From: Methylophaga sp. 42_25_T18
Lineage (GTDB): Bacteria; Pseudomonadota; Gammaproteobacteria; Nitrosococcales; Methylophagaceae
Assembly (NCBI GenBank): GCA_002163085.1
Contig: MAAJ01000013.1
Span: 1-64,000 of the forward strand
Direction: 5' to 3'
DNA: 64,000 nucleotides
Shown: positions 38,856-46,340 of the stretch, piece after piece
Layout: each line of letters opens with the position of its first letter
Position numbering within the stretch: the first letter of the stretch is position 1
Notes under the pieces: generated by a model
What the model was told of the DNA's origin: nothing
Seen by the model: the letters and a program-made list of their open reading frames with translations, nothing else
Databases searched by the model: none
Translations under genes and position numbers: made by a program

Positions 38856-39425
38856 TTAATAGGATACCGTTATGGTTGTTGTACAAGACGTATGTATAGG
38901 CAGAACTTGATACTCCCATTGTTCTAACTGTCCTTCTAATAATGGGAAGAGATCATTTATATATTTATTAGCTGTATCGAAGCTATTACTGAACTTTCCA
39001 TGAATACGATCTCCTAGACGATTGTATTTAATGTCTCCAAGGTATAGAACTTTACCTGCTGGCATTTTAAACACCATTGTTTTAAGTCCTTCGCAAGCTC
39101 CGAAGCTTTGACCTCTGATAGCATCACTACTATCAACGATTGCGAAATTGGTTACAGCTAAAACGTCACCTTCTTTCCCCCTACCTACGACATATCCATT
39201 TTTTGCTGCGCCAAACACAGCAGCTGATCGCCAAGTGCTTTGTATAAAAGCATCACCCTCAATAGATCCTGGATAGACAGCAATTCTATAATTTCCAGGA
39301 GACACACCGATGACAAAGATAGATTCCTCATCCTTGATAACAGTATTGCTATCAACCACTCTATATGAAGTGCCACAGCCGAATAGACCTAAAACTGTCA
39401 AAGTTAAACAGAAAATTCTTAACAT
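38856..39425 (-). CDS. Putative lipoprotein, unknown function
   Basis: The product is 189 residues from ATG at 39425-39423, preceded by AGGG at 9 bp; a further ATG at 39434 directly follows that AGGG and cannot use it. The lipobox is VLGLFGC, so the protein is lipid-anchored. The mature part has FVIGVSPGNYRIAVYPG and VFKMPAGKVLYLGDIKY, a beta-rich pattern that I do not recognise. It is convergent with ygiQ and followed by the 81-residue gene region on the same strand. Confidence 0.65.
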   Translation of the reverse strand: MLRIFCLTLTVLGLFGCGTSYRVVDSNTVIKDEESIFVIGVSPGNYRIAVYPGSIEGDAFIQSTWRSAAVFGAAKNGYVVGRGKEGDVLAVTNFAIVDSSDAIRGQSFGACEGLKTMVFKMPAGKVLYLGDIKYNRLGDRIHGKFSNSFDTANKYINDLFPLLEGQLEQWEYQVLPIHTSCTTTITVSY

Positions 39426-39454
39426 CAATTTCATCCCTGAAGAGTATAGCTAGA

Positions 39455-39700
39455 TTATTCAATAATATCAGAGGCCAAGTTATACAACCTCTCAAACTCT
39501 TCTTCCATAGTATTATCAGGCTTAGCCTGACCGACTCGATTATACCAATAGTTGGCATTGTTTAGGTCACCTTCTTCACGATGTAGATAGCCATGAATCA
39601 GGCAAGCCAATTCATCATTCACATCTTGAATAACTTGATGGGCGCCATCCCAGTCGCCTTGGGACACCAACTCTAAAGCTTGAATATGTTCCGATGCCAT
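39455..39700 (-). CDS. Small conserved TPR-like protein
   Basis: The product is 81 residues, with AAGGAC 6 bp before the ATG. The sequence (HIQALELVSQGDWDGAHQVI, then LNNANYWYNRVGQ) is a helical, Sel1/TPR-like hairpin pair, acidic overall and without a signal peptide. Function unknown. It lies just upstream of the lipoprotein gene and is divergent from the cytochrome b561 gene. Confidence 0.65.
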   Translation of the reverse strand: MASEHIQALELVSQGDWDGAHQVIQDVNDELACLIHGYLHREEGDLNNANYWYNRVGQAKPDNTMEEEFERLYNLASDIIE

Positions 39701-39792
39701 GAGAAAGTCCTTCTAATATTGTAATAACGCAGCTAATGTTATTACATTTTGTCTTTAGACTGTGCTTTTACCTGACTTTTCAGGAGATGTGA

Positions 39793-40368
39793 ATGCGACT
39801 CAATAATGAACAAACGCGTTATGGTCTGGTATCGATCACGTTGCATTGGTTAATTGCTGTGTTGACCATCGCCTTGTTTGTACTTGGTGTGTGGATGGTA
39901 GAACTTGATTATTACGATAGTTGGTATCAACAAGCACCATGGTGGCATAAAGGGTTAGGTATTGTTGTTATCTGTTTGCTGGTGTTTCGTTGGTTTTGGC
40001 AGTGCTTTGATGCGGCTCCCGATGAGTTAAGATCAATATCTACTTGGCAACTAAAATCGGCCAAGATAGTCCATGTGTTGATGAATGCGTCGATTATCAT
40101 CATTAGCGTGACGGGCTATTTGATTGTCACCGCCAAAGGAAAAGCATTATTGGTCTTTGATTGGTTTGCCATACCGGCGATGGTGACTGGCGTTGATAAC
40201 TTGGAAGACATGGCTGGTGAGGTCCATGTTGGGTCCGCCTATCTATTAATAGCATTAGTTGGTCTGCATATGTTTGCAGCATTAAGTCATCATTTTTTCT
40301 ATCGTGATAAAACATTAACCAGAATGTTGGGTTTTAATAAGGAAAGAAGACAAAGGAGTCGGTTATGA
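39793..40368 (+). CDS. Cytochrome b561 family protein
   Basis: The product is 191 residues with four membrane spans. Likely haem ligands are the His in SITLHWLIAVL, WWHKGLGIVV, KIVHVLMNAS and GEVHVGSAYLLIALVGLH. The family passes electrons across the inner membrane, usually from quinol. The stop overlaps the start of the YceI gene by 4 bp, a pairing seen in many gammaproteobacteria. Confidence 0.92.
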   Translation: MRLNNEQTRYGLVSITLHWLIAVLTIALFVLGVWMVELDYYDSWYQQAPWWHKGLGIVVICLLVFRWFWQCFDAAPDELRSISTWQLKSAKIVHVLMNASIIIISVTGYLIVTAKGKALLVFDWFAIPAMVTGVDNLEDMAGEVHVGSAYLLIALVGLHMFAALSHHFFYRDKTLTRMLGFNKERRQRSRL

Positions 40369-40976
40369 AAAAGTATGGTTCTATATGTTTTTTCTTATTA
40401 TCAGTAATAGGCTTTCCCGCCCAAGCTGAGTACTATCAAATTGATACCGAAGGTTCACATGCGTTCATTGAGTTTCGCATTCAACACTTAGGTTTTAGCT
40501 GGATGAGTGGTCGTTTTAATACCTTTAAAGGTAACTATAGTTATGATGAAAACAATCCTTCAACCGCTCAAGTTGAAGTCGAGATCGATGTGGCGAGCAT
40601 TGATAGCAATCATGCTGAACGAGATAAACATCTTAGAGGGGATAAGTTTTTAGATGCTGATGCGTTCCCCAAAGCGTCTTTTAAATCTACTGCATTTGAG
40701 CAGGCGGAGGATGGTACAGCAGTATTAACCGGTGATTTCACCTTGCATGGTGTAACTAAGCAAATAGAGATTGCTGTAAACCCTGTTGGCCAAGGTCTAG
40801 ACCCATGGGGCGGTTATCGTCGAGGCTTTGTCGGTACCACCCAATTTACCATTGCTGATTATGGTATTAATGTCGCCAAATTAGGGCCATCATCTCAGGT
40901 GATATTTCTCACTTTATCAATAGAAGGTATTCGCCGCTCTGCTACCGATAGCCCTGAAGGTGAAAAGCCGTTTTAA
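40365..40976 (+). CDS. YceI family periplasmic protein
   Basis: The product is 203 residues. A signal peptide (about 1-21, ending PAQAEYY) precedes the lipocalin-like YceI domain: YQIDTEGSHAFIEFRIQHLG, RDKHLRGDKFLDADAFPKAS and GDFTLHGVTKQIEI. Family members bind polyisoprenoids (for example ubiquinone-like tails) in a beta-barrel. It overlaps the cytochrome b561 gene by 4 bp, suggesting quinone handling or transfer, which is inference. Confidence 0.92.
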   Translation: MKKYGSICFFLLSVIGFPAQAEYYQIDTEGSHAFIEFRIQHLGFSWMSGRFNTFKGNYSYDENNPSTAQVEVEIDVASIDSNHAERDKHLRGDKFLDADAFPKASFKSTAFEQAEDGTAVLTGDFTLHGVTKQIEIAVNPVGQGLDPWGGYRRGFVGTTQFTIADYGINVAKLGPSSQVIFLTLSIEGIRRSATDSPEGEKPF

Positions 40977-40979
40977 GCT

Positions 40980-41087
40980 TTAAAGCATTAATAAACCAGC
41001 CACGATACCAAGGGGTGAAGTCACAACAGCAAATACGATAAGTGATACTTCACGTGCGACATAAACTGCGTCGATAAGGTAGGACAT
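40980..41087 (-). CDS. Unlisted 35-residue single-span membrane protein
   Basis: ATG at 41087-41085 is preceded by AAAGGAG at 7 bp, a strong ribosome site, and a TATAAT on the minus strand (41123-41118) stands 30 bp upstream. The frame runs 35 codons to TAA. The N-terminal half (MSYLIDAVYVAREVS) is mildly polar with Arg-Glu, and the rest (LIVFAVVTSPLGIVAGLLML) is a membrane span interrupted by Ser-Pro. It ends 3 bp from the convergent YceI stop. I do not recognise a family; small subunits of membrane complexes look like this. Confidence 0.65.
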   Translation of the reverse strand: MSYLIDAVYVAREVSLIVFAVVTSPLGIVAGLLML

Positions 41088-41163
41088 TGATTTTCTCCTT
41101 TAATCAAGTTGGTTTGCATTATAATTAGCGCTTGTTACCGCTATATGACCTTATTGTTACCTA

Positions 41164-41856
41164 ATGAATATTCTTGCTTTAGATACCTGTACTGAATCGT
41201 GTTCGGCTGCCTTGTTATATCAGGGTCAGATTTTCGAACGCATTGAAATGACGCAACGTGGTCATTCTGACTTGATTTTAGCCATGATGGATGAGCTGTT
41301 TAAGCAAGCTGAATCTACTATTGCTGATGTTGATGCAGTCGCATTTGGTCGCGGTCCTGGCTCTTTTACCGGTGTGCGCGTCGGTGTTGGCGTTGCGCAA
41401 GGCATTGCCTTTGCTCGTGACATTCCTGTGATTCCTGTTTCAACATTAGCCGCTGTGGCACAAGGCGTGGTTGATGAATTCGATAACGAACATATTGCAG
41501 TCGCTATGGATGCCCGCATGGGCGAAATCTATGGTGCTAATTACCAAGTAGTTGATGGTTTAGTTACTTTGCTAGATGAGGAGCAAGTTTGCCCTCCAGA
41601 AACATTTAAACCTATCAGCGAACAATCATGGCTGGGAATAGGTACTGGCTGGGCTGAATATGAAGCCATTCTGAGTGAAAATTATTCAGGACAATTATCT
41701 CAGCTTGAAGCCAACCGTTTTCCACAAGCTGGCAACATTATCAAATTAGCACAGGTAGAAGTTGAAGCTGGACGTTTATTGCCCGCTGACCAAGCTTTAC
41801 CGGTCTATTTACGAAATAATGTAGCTAAGAAAAAAGGTGAGCAACGTGGCAAATAA
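41164..41856 (+). CDS. tsaB: tRNA threonylcarbamoyladenosine biosynthesis protein TsaB
   Basis: The product is 230 residues of the ASKHA fold: MNILALDTCTESCSAALLY, AVAFGRGPGSFTGVRVGVGV and VAMDARMGEIYGANY. TsaB is the scaffold for TsaD/TsaE in making t6A37 on tRNAs that read ANN codons. It overlaps cmoA by a few bases, so tsaB-cmoA-cmoB is one tRNA-modification operon. No clear ribosome site precedes the ATG. Confidence 0.94.
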   Translation: MNILALDTCTESCSAALLYQGQIFERIEMTQRGHSDLILAMMDELFKQAESTIADVDAVAFGRGPGSFTGVRVGVGVAQGIAFARDIPVIPVSTLAAVAQGVVDEFDNEHIAVAMDARMGEIYGANYQVVDGLVTLLDEEQVCPPETFKPISEQSWLGIGTGWAEYEAILSENYSGQLSQLEANRFPQAGNIIKLAQVEVEAGRLLPADQALPVYLRNNVAKKKGEQRGK

Positions 41857-42580
41857 AGAAGATGCTATTTATGCCTCACCATTAGATGAAATCATTGATT
41901 TTAGCTTTGATGAAAAGGTGGTCAATGTCTTCCCCGATATGATTCAACGCTCGGTTCCTGGTTACGGCACCTTAATCTCCACCATCGGCATTATGGCGGC
42001 ACGTTACGCGCAAGCTGATAGCCATTGTTATGACTTAGGTTGTTCGTTGGGTGCAGTTACCTTGTCGATGCGTCAACGCATAACTCAAGAGAACTGTGAC
42101 ATTATTGCTGTCGATAATTCTGCGGCAATGATTGAAAAAGGCCAACGATTACTCGCTGATGATAAAAGCTCTGAGGTGCCTGTTGAATTGGTCTGTGCTG
42201 ATATTCATGATGTAGAGATAAAAAAAGCATCCGTGGTGGTATTGAACTTCACTTTACAGTTTATTCCTGTAGAAGAACGTTTGGAATTGCTACAGCGTAT
42301 CTATCAAGGTTTAAAACCTGGTGGGGTACTGATTTTGTCTGAGAAACTAGCTTTTGAAGATGAAACTCAAGATAATTTTCATGTCGACTCACATCATGAC
42401 TTTAAACGTAGCAATGGCTATAGTGATTTAGAGATCAGCCAAAAGCGCTCAGCACTTGAAAATGTGCTTATTCCTGAAACACTTGCCGAACATCAACAAC
42501 GCCTGCAACAAGCTGGTTTTGAGTTTATTGAAAAGTGGTTTCAATGTTTTAACTTTGTTTCAATGGTGGCGATTAAGTGA
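41846..42580 (+). CDS. cmoA: Carboxy-SAM synthase CmoA
   Basis: The product is 244 residues from GTG at 41846, preceded by AAGGTGA at 5 bp; a GTG at 41837 is possible but has no good ribosome site. Motifs: FDEKVVNVFPDMIQRSVPGY, YDLGCSLGAVTLS (SAM site), HHDFKRSNGYSDLEISQKRS. It converts prephenate and SAM to carboxy-SAM, the donor for cmo5U34 on tRNA. It overlaps tsaB by 11 bp and cmoB by 4 bp. Confidence 0.95.
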   Translation: MANKEDAIYASPLDEIIDFSFDEKVVNVFPDMIQRSVPGYGTLISTIGIMAARYAQADSHCYDLGCSLGAVTLSMRQRITQENCDIIAVDNSAAMIEKGQRLLADDKSSEVPVELVCADIHDVEIKKASVVVLNFTLQFIPVEERLELLQRIYQGLKPGGVLILSEKLAFEDETQDNFHVDSHHDFKRSNGYSDLEISQKRSALENVLIPETLAEHQQRLQQAGFEFIEKWFQCFNFVSMVAIK

Positions 42581-43551
42581 GTGTGTACCAAGCTCTATAT
42601 GAGCATTTAGATGAAATCGGTCAACAAGACTGGCGTCAATTAGTAGAACTGCAAGTTGAACAAAAACTAGCGTCTGATGGTCATGGCAAAATGGCCGGCT
42701 GGCAAGCAGTATTAGCTCAATTTCCTGATATTACTGACGTTGAAACTGACTTGAAAAATGCCGTTAAAATTGGCAATAAAACTAATCTTAATGGCTTTGA
42801 CTTAACTCGTTTCATTGAATTGTTACAAACTTTTCACCCTTGGCGAAAAGGCCCGTATTCGATCTTTGATATCGAAATCGATACCGAATGGCGTAGTGAT
42901 TGGAAGTGGGATCGTTTAATACCCCATATTCAACCTTTAAAAGGGCGAAAAGTGTTAGATGTGGGTGGTGGCAATGGCTATCACGGTTGGCGTATGGCAG
43001 GAGAAGATGCCGAGCTTGTTGTTGGTATCGACCCAACATTAGTTTTTGTCATGCAATACCAGATCATGCAGAAATACATTCAAGCTAATAATCATTATGT
43101 TTTACCGATAGGCATCGAACACTTACCCTCAAATTTAGGCTGTTTTGATACGGTATTTTCAATGGGCGTGTTATATCACCGCCGTTCTCCCTTAGATCAT
43201 TTATATGAACTTAAAGCGTGTTTGAGGCCAGGGGGAGAGTTGGTATTAGAAACCTTAATTATCGATGGTGAACTTGGCATGAGTTTAATTCCGTCAGATC
43301 GTTATGCAAAAATGCGTAATGTTTGGTTTTTGCCTTCCGACGAAACCATGCAACATTGGTTGCAGCGCTGTGGTTTTAAGAATGTTCAATGTGTTGATAT
43401 CACCGATACCAGCCTAGCTGAACAACGCTCGACCGATTGGATGACGTTTGAGTCTTTAGTTGATTTTCTCGATCCAGACGATGTCACTAAAACTATTGAA
43501 GGTTATCCAGCTCCAAAACGAGCGATTTATACAGCGACGGTACCTAAATAA
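42577..43551 (+). CDS. cmoB: tRNA U34 carboxymethyltransferase CmoB
   Basis: The product is 324 residues from GTG at 42577. Motifs: FHPWRKGPYSIFDIEIDTEW (substrate-binding part), VLDVGGGNGYHGWRMAG (SAM-fold loop), FSMGVLYHRRSPLDHL and LRPGGELVLETLII. It uses carboxy-SAM from CmoA to carboxymethylate ho5U34. The start overlaps the cmoA stop, so the two are translationally coupled. Confidence 0.96.
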   Translation: MSVYQALYEHLDEIGQQDWRQLVELQVEQKLASDGHGKMAGWQAVLAQFPDITDVETDLKNAVKIGNKTNLNGFDLTRFIELLQTFHPWRKGPYSIFDIEIDTEWRSDWKWDRLIPHIQPLKGRKVLDVGGGNGYHGWRMAGEDAELVVGIDPTLVFVMQYQIMQKYIQANNHYVLPIGIEHLPSNLGCFDTVFSMGVLYHRRSPLDHLYELKACLRPGGELVLETLIIDGELGMSLIPSDRYAKMRNVWFLPSDETMQHWLQRCGFKNVQCVDITDTSLAEQRSTDWMTFESLVDFLDPDDVTKTIEGYPAPKRAIYTATVPK

Positions 43552-43998
43552 TTAGTGCCTTGAATAGCGACTACCTTTAACAACGTAGCCATTGCCATAC
43601 CGGTCATAACACATCGTGCCAGCTATGCCACGATATTGGCCATGTCTATCTACAATAACCTTGGTGACTGGGTGACATGGTTTTTTGACGATATCTCTGT
43701 TGTAGCGATTATGGTTATAACGTGGTTGTTTATAACCAAAGCTTCTGTAACCCCAAAAAGGTGAGTAACGGTACTTATAAGAATGATAGGGTTTATGTGA
43801 GTAATGATGGCGATACCGATAGATGTGGTGAGAGGAGTGATCATAGTGTTTATCAGCGTAACCAAAACGAATATGATTGCCATGAGAACCAAAACTAAAC
43901 GATAAACCGCCATGCTGACGATAATCTGTTGCAACAGCAGATGTGCTAAGGAGGAGTAAACCTATCGCAAGCAGGCATATTTTGCAGAATGCTTTCAT
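43552..43998 (-). CDS. Small exported His/Tyr/Arg-rich protein
   Basis: The product is 148 residues from ATG at 43998-43996, with GGAGGT 7 bp upstream; a longer frame from GTG at 44007 would overlap that ribosome site. A signal peptide (about 1-23) precedes a low-complexity region unusually rich in His and Tyr (SHHIYRYRHHYSHKPYHSYK, then FWGYRSFGYKQPRYNHNRYN), then a short folded-looking tail with two Cys (PCHPVTKVIVDRHG and GTMCYDRYGN). Metal or haem binding, or surface deposition, is plausible from composition only. It converges on cmoB with adjacent stop codons. Confidence 0.6.
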   Translation of the reverse strand: MKAFCKICLLAIGLLLLSTSAVATDYRQHGGLSFSFGSHGNHIRFGYADKHYDHSSHHIYRYRHHYSHKPYHSYKYRYSPFWGYRSFGYKQPRYNHNRYNRDIVKKPCHPVTKVIVDRHGQYRGIAGTMCYDRYGNGYVVKGSRYSRH

Positions 43999-44193
43999 AA
44001 CAAACACCTCCGATAAACGGTAATAGTCAGTAGCGTGTTATGTGTGTATTAACTAGACAGGTGGAAACGTGATTTGTTGCAATTAACGGGAGTTAAACGC
44101 TTTTTTTTGCAAGAAAGCGCAATTTTTAACGGATGATTAGAGCTGGTTTAGAGGGAGGTAATCAGCCGAAAGCTGATTTACATGGAGGTTGAT

Positions 44194-44559
44194 TCAACTA
44201 AGAGAAGCGATCCAGTTTCCTTGATGATTTAAACAGGCAGTCAGTGGCTTGATGTCCAAGGATTCATTATGCTGAACCATTAAGTCATAATTCACACAGG
44301 CAAGCTTGTCTTGTTGGAAATACTTCACTATCTTAATGTTGTAAAGCGTTGATGTACCTTCGTTATACCACGATTTAGCAACGCCAATAGGTTGTGCTGA
44401 GAGGACGTGTTGAGTGTGTTCTAAGTCTGTATCGCTCATTGCTGTTGCTGTATCAATCCCTGCTTCTACACCGGCTAAAAATTCTAAATTTGATGTTTCA
44501 GCAAAGACATTAATAGTGAGTGATAGCCCTGTTGCTATCATTATTATTATGCCTTTCAT
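44194..44559 (-). CDS. Exported protein resembling 17-kDa surface antigen tail
   Basis: The product is 121 residues with a signal peptide (about 1-20). The C-terminal half (SWYNEGTSTLYNIKIVKYFQ, CVNYDLMVQHN, ACLNHQGNWIAS) follows the pattern of the rickettsial-type surface antigen domain: W-N-x-G-x-x-Y, one Cys, then Cys and a GxW end. The match is by eye and weak. Two cysteines probably pair. It has no operon partner. Confidence 0.5.
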   Translation of the reverse strand: MKGIIIMIATGLSLTINVFAETSNLEFLAGVEAGIDTATAMSDTDLEHTQHVLSAQPIGVAKSWYNEGTSTLYNIKIVKYFQQDKLACVNYDLMVQHNESLDIKPLTACLNHQGNWIASLS

Positions 44560-44805
44560 TAACTAATAATCCTTATGACTAATGAATACGAATAATAAGA
44601 ATACAAGGGATTAAGTCAAGTTGAATGAGTAAAATATCCTGAAAATTCGGGAGGTTATTCCTCGATTTCAGAGAGTGAATTGTTTCTTTTGCAATGATTA
44701 TTCTGATTAATAATCCCCATCCTTAAGAAGGATATTCCAAATAGACTTCATGAAATGGGTATGACACTATTGAAATGTACATACAGTTTTTGTGGGTATA
44801 ACTAA

Positions 44806-46263
44806 ATGCATTCAATTGAAATTTTTCCATGGAATAAAAACTTTGAAACGGGATTGTCCGTCATCGATGAACAGCATAAAAAATTAGTGCAGATCATTAA
44901 TGTTCTCGCGGTTCATTTATCTAATCCATCGGAACAAACTGCTATAAACGAAGTTTTTGATGAACTCGCAGAGTATGCTGCCTATCATTTCGAAACTGAG
45001 GAAGCCGTATGGCACAAGTTTTTACCTGAAGATCCCTTAGAAGAAGAACATAAGCATACCCATGAAAGTTTTGCCGATGATATAGAAAACTTGAAGCAGC
45101 AAGCCCAAGATGAAAAGTCATTCGAAGCCGTCGAACACGTTTTAAGGTTTTTAATAAAATATTTAGTCTTTCACATTCTGGAAGGTGATATGTATATGGC
45201 CAAAGTGGTTGAAGCCGTCCAGTCTGGTATTAACCCACGAAATGCAAAAGAAAAAGCCAATAGGGAAATGCGACAACATACCAGTGTTTTGGTTGAAACC
45301 ATTTTGAGTATGTACGAAAAACTCACAACAATGACATTACATTTGACTCGTGAAATTGATAGTCGCAAAAAAGCAGAGATAAAATTACGGTTGGCATCAA
45401 ATGTGGTCGAGAATACGTTAGACGCTATTTGCATAACAAATAGTGATAAAAAAATAATCGAGGCAAACCCTGCTTTTTACCAAACAACACAATTTGAACC
45501 GGAAGAGGTTATAGGACGAAACATTGGTGAGCTTAAACACGGGCTCTATGAAGAGCCTTTAACTTCTCAAATAGAAAAATCGTTATTAACCGATGAGCAC
45601 TGGAGCGGTATTGTTTCCAGTCGAAAGAAAGATGGCGAAGTGATGGTGGAGTGGTTAAGCCTTTCTGCTGTTAAAAATGATGATGATAATCATCATCACT
45701 ACGTAGCCGTGTTTTCTGAAATAACACATTTAGCCGATAGACTGTCTGATATGGAGCATTTAGCCTATCACGATGCGTTAACTGGACTGCCAAATCGGAT
45801 CTTACTTGCAGATCGTATAGAGATAGCAATTGCCAATGCAGATCGGAAAAAGGAATTTCTCGCAGTTTGTTATGTTGATCTTGATGGCTTTAAACCGGTC
45901 AATGACCAGCTTGGTCATGAGGCCGGTGATGAGGTATTAAAAACTATCGCCCAACGCTTATTAAAAGTTTTACGAAGCAACGATACTGTAGCCCGGGTTG
46001 GTGGTGATGAATTTGTTCTACTGTTGGGCGACTTGAAAAAAATGGATGATTATCAAGAGCTACTTGATAGAGTCTTGATTGAAGTCGCGAAGCCGATGCA
46101 GCTGAATAACAACGCTGTGACGGTAACTGCCAGTATTGGTGTGACGATATATCCACAAGATAAGAGTTTGGTTGATGACTTGATTCAGCATGCTGATAGA
46201 GCAATGTATCAGGCAAAACAAGCGGGGAAGTCATTATATGTATTATATCACCTTGATATATAG
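44806..46263 (+). CDS. Haemerythrin-PAS-GGDEF diguanylate cyclase
   Basis: The product is 485 residues. The N-terminal bacteriohaemerythrin domain (1-135) keeps the di-iron ligands with normal spacing: H24, H61, E65, H82, H86, H123 and D128. A linker helix follows, then a PAS domain (about 200-310) and a GGDEF domain with the GGDEF signature intact and an I-site RSND five residues before it. Binding of O2 or NO by the diiron centre should alter c-di-GMP synthesis, as in the Vibrio Bhr-DGC type. It is soluble and cytoplasmic. The large GGDEF-EAL gene downstream (77 bp) lies in the same direction. Confidence 0.92.
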   Translation: MHSIEIFPWNKNFETGLSVIDEQHKKLVQIINVLAVHLSNPSEQTAINEVFDELAEYAAYHFETEEAVWHKFLPEDPLEEEHKHTHESFADDIENLKQQAQDEKSFEAVEHVLRFLIKYLVFHILEGDMYMAKVVEAVQSGINPRNAKEKANREMRQHTSVLVETILSMYEKLTTMTLHLTREIDSRKKAEIKLRLASNVVENTLDAICITNSDKKIIEANPAFYQTTQFEPEEVIGRNIGELKHGLYEEPLTSQIEKSLLTDEHWSGIVSSRKKDGEVMVEWLSLSAVKNDDDNHHHYVAVFSEITHLADRLSDMEHLAYHDALTGLPNRILLADRIEIAIANADRKKEFLAVCYVDLDGFKPVNDQLGHEAGDEVLKTIAQRLLKVLRSNDTVARVGGDEFVLLLGDLKKMDDYQELLDRVLIEVAKPMQLNNNAVTVTASIGVTIYPQDKSLVDDLIQHADRAMYQAKQAGKSLYVLYHLDI

Positions 46264-46340
46264 GGATAATTTACATATAGTTTAACCTTAAGAATTTGGT
46301 AAAGATGTGCTGTTCGTTGAGTATTGCTAAATAGAAGGGA

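Noticed and set aside
44101..44193. Possible CsrB-like RNA (several GGA motifs and a small hairpin)
   Set aside because: Too few GGA hairpins, no terminator and no promoter; not different from chance.
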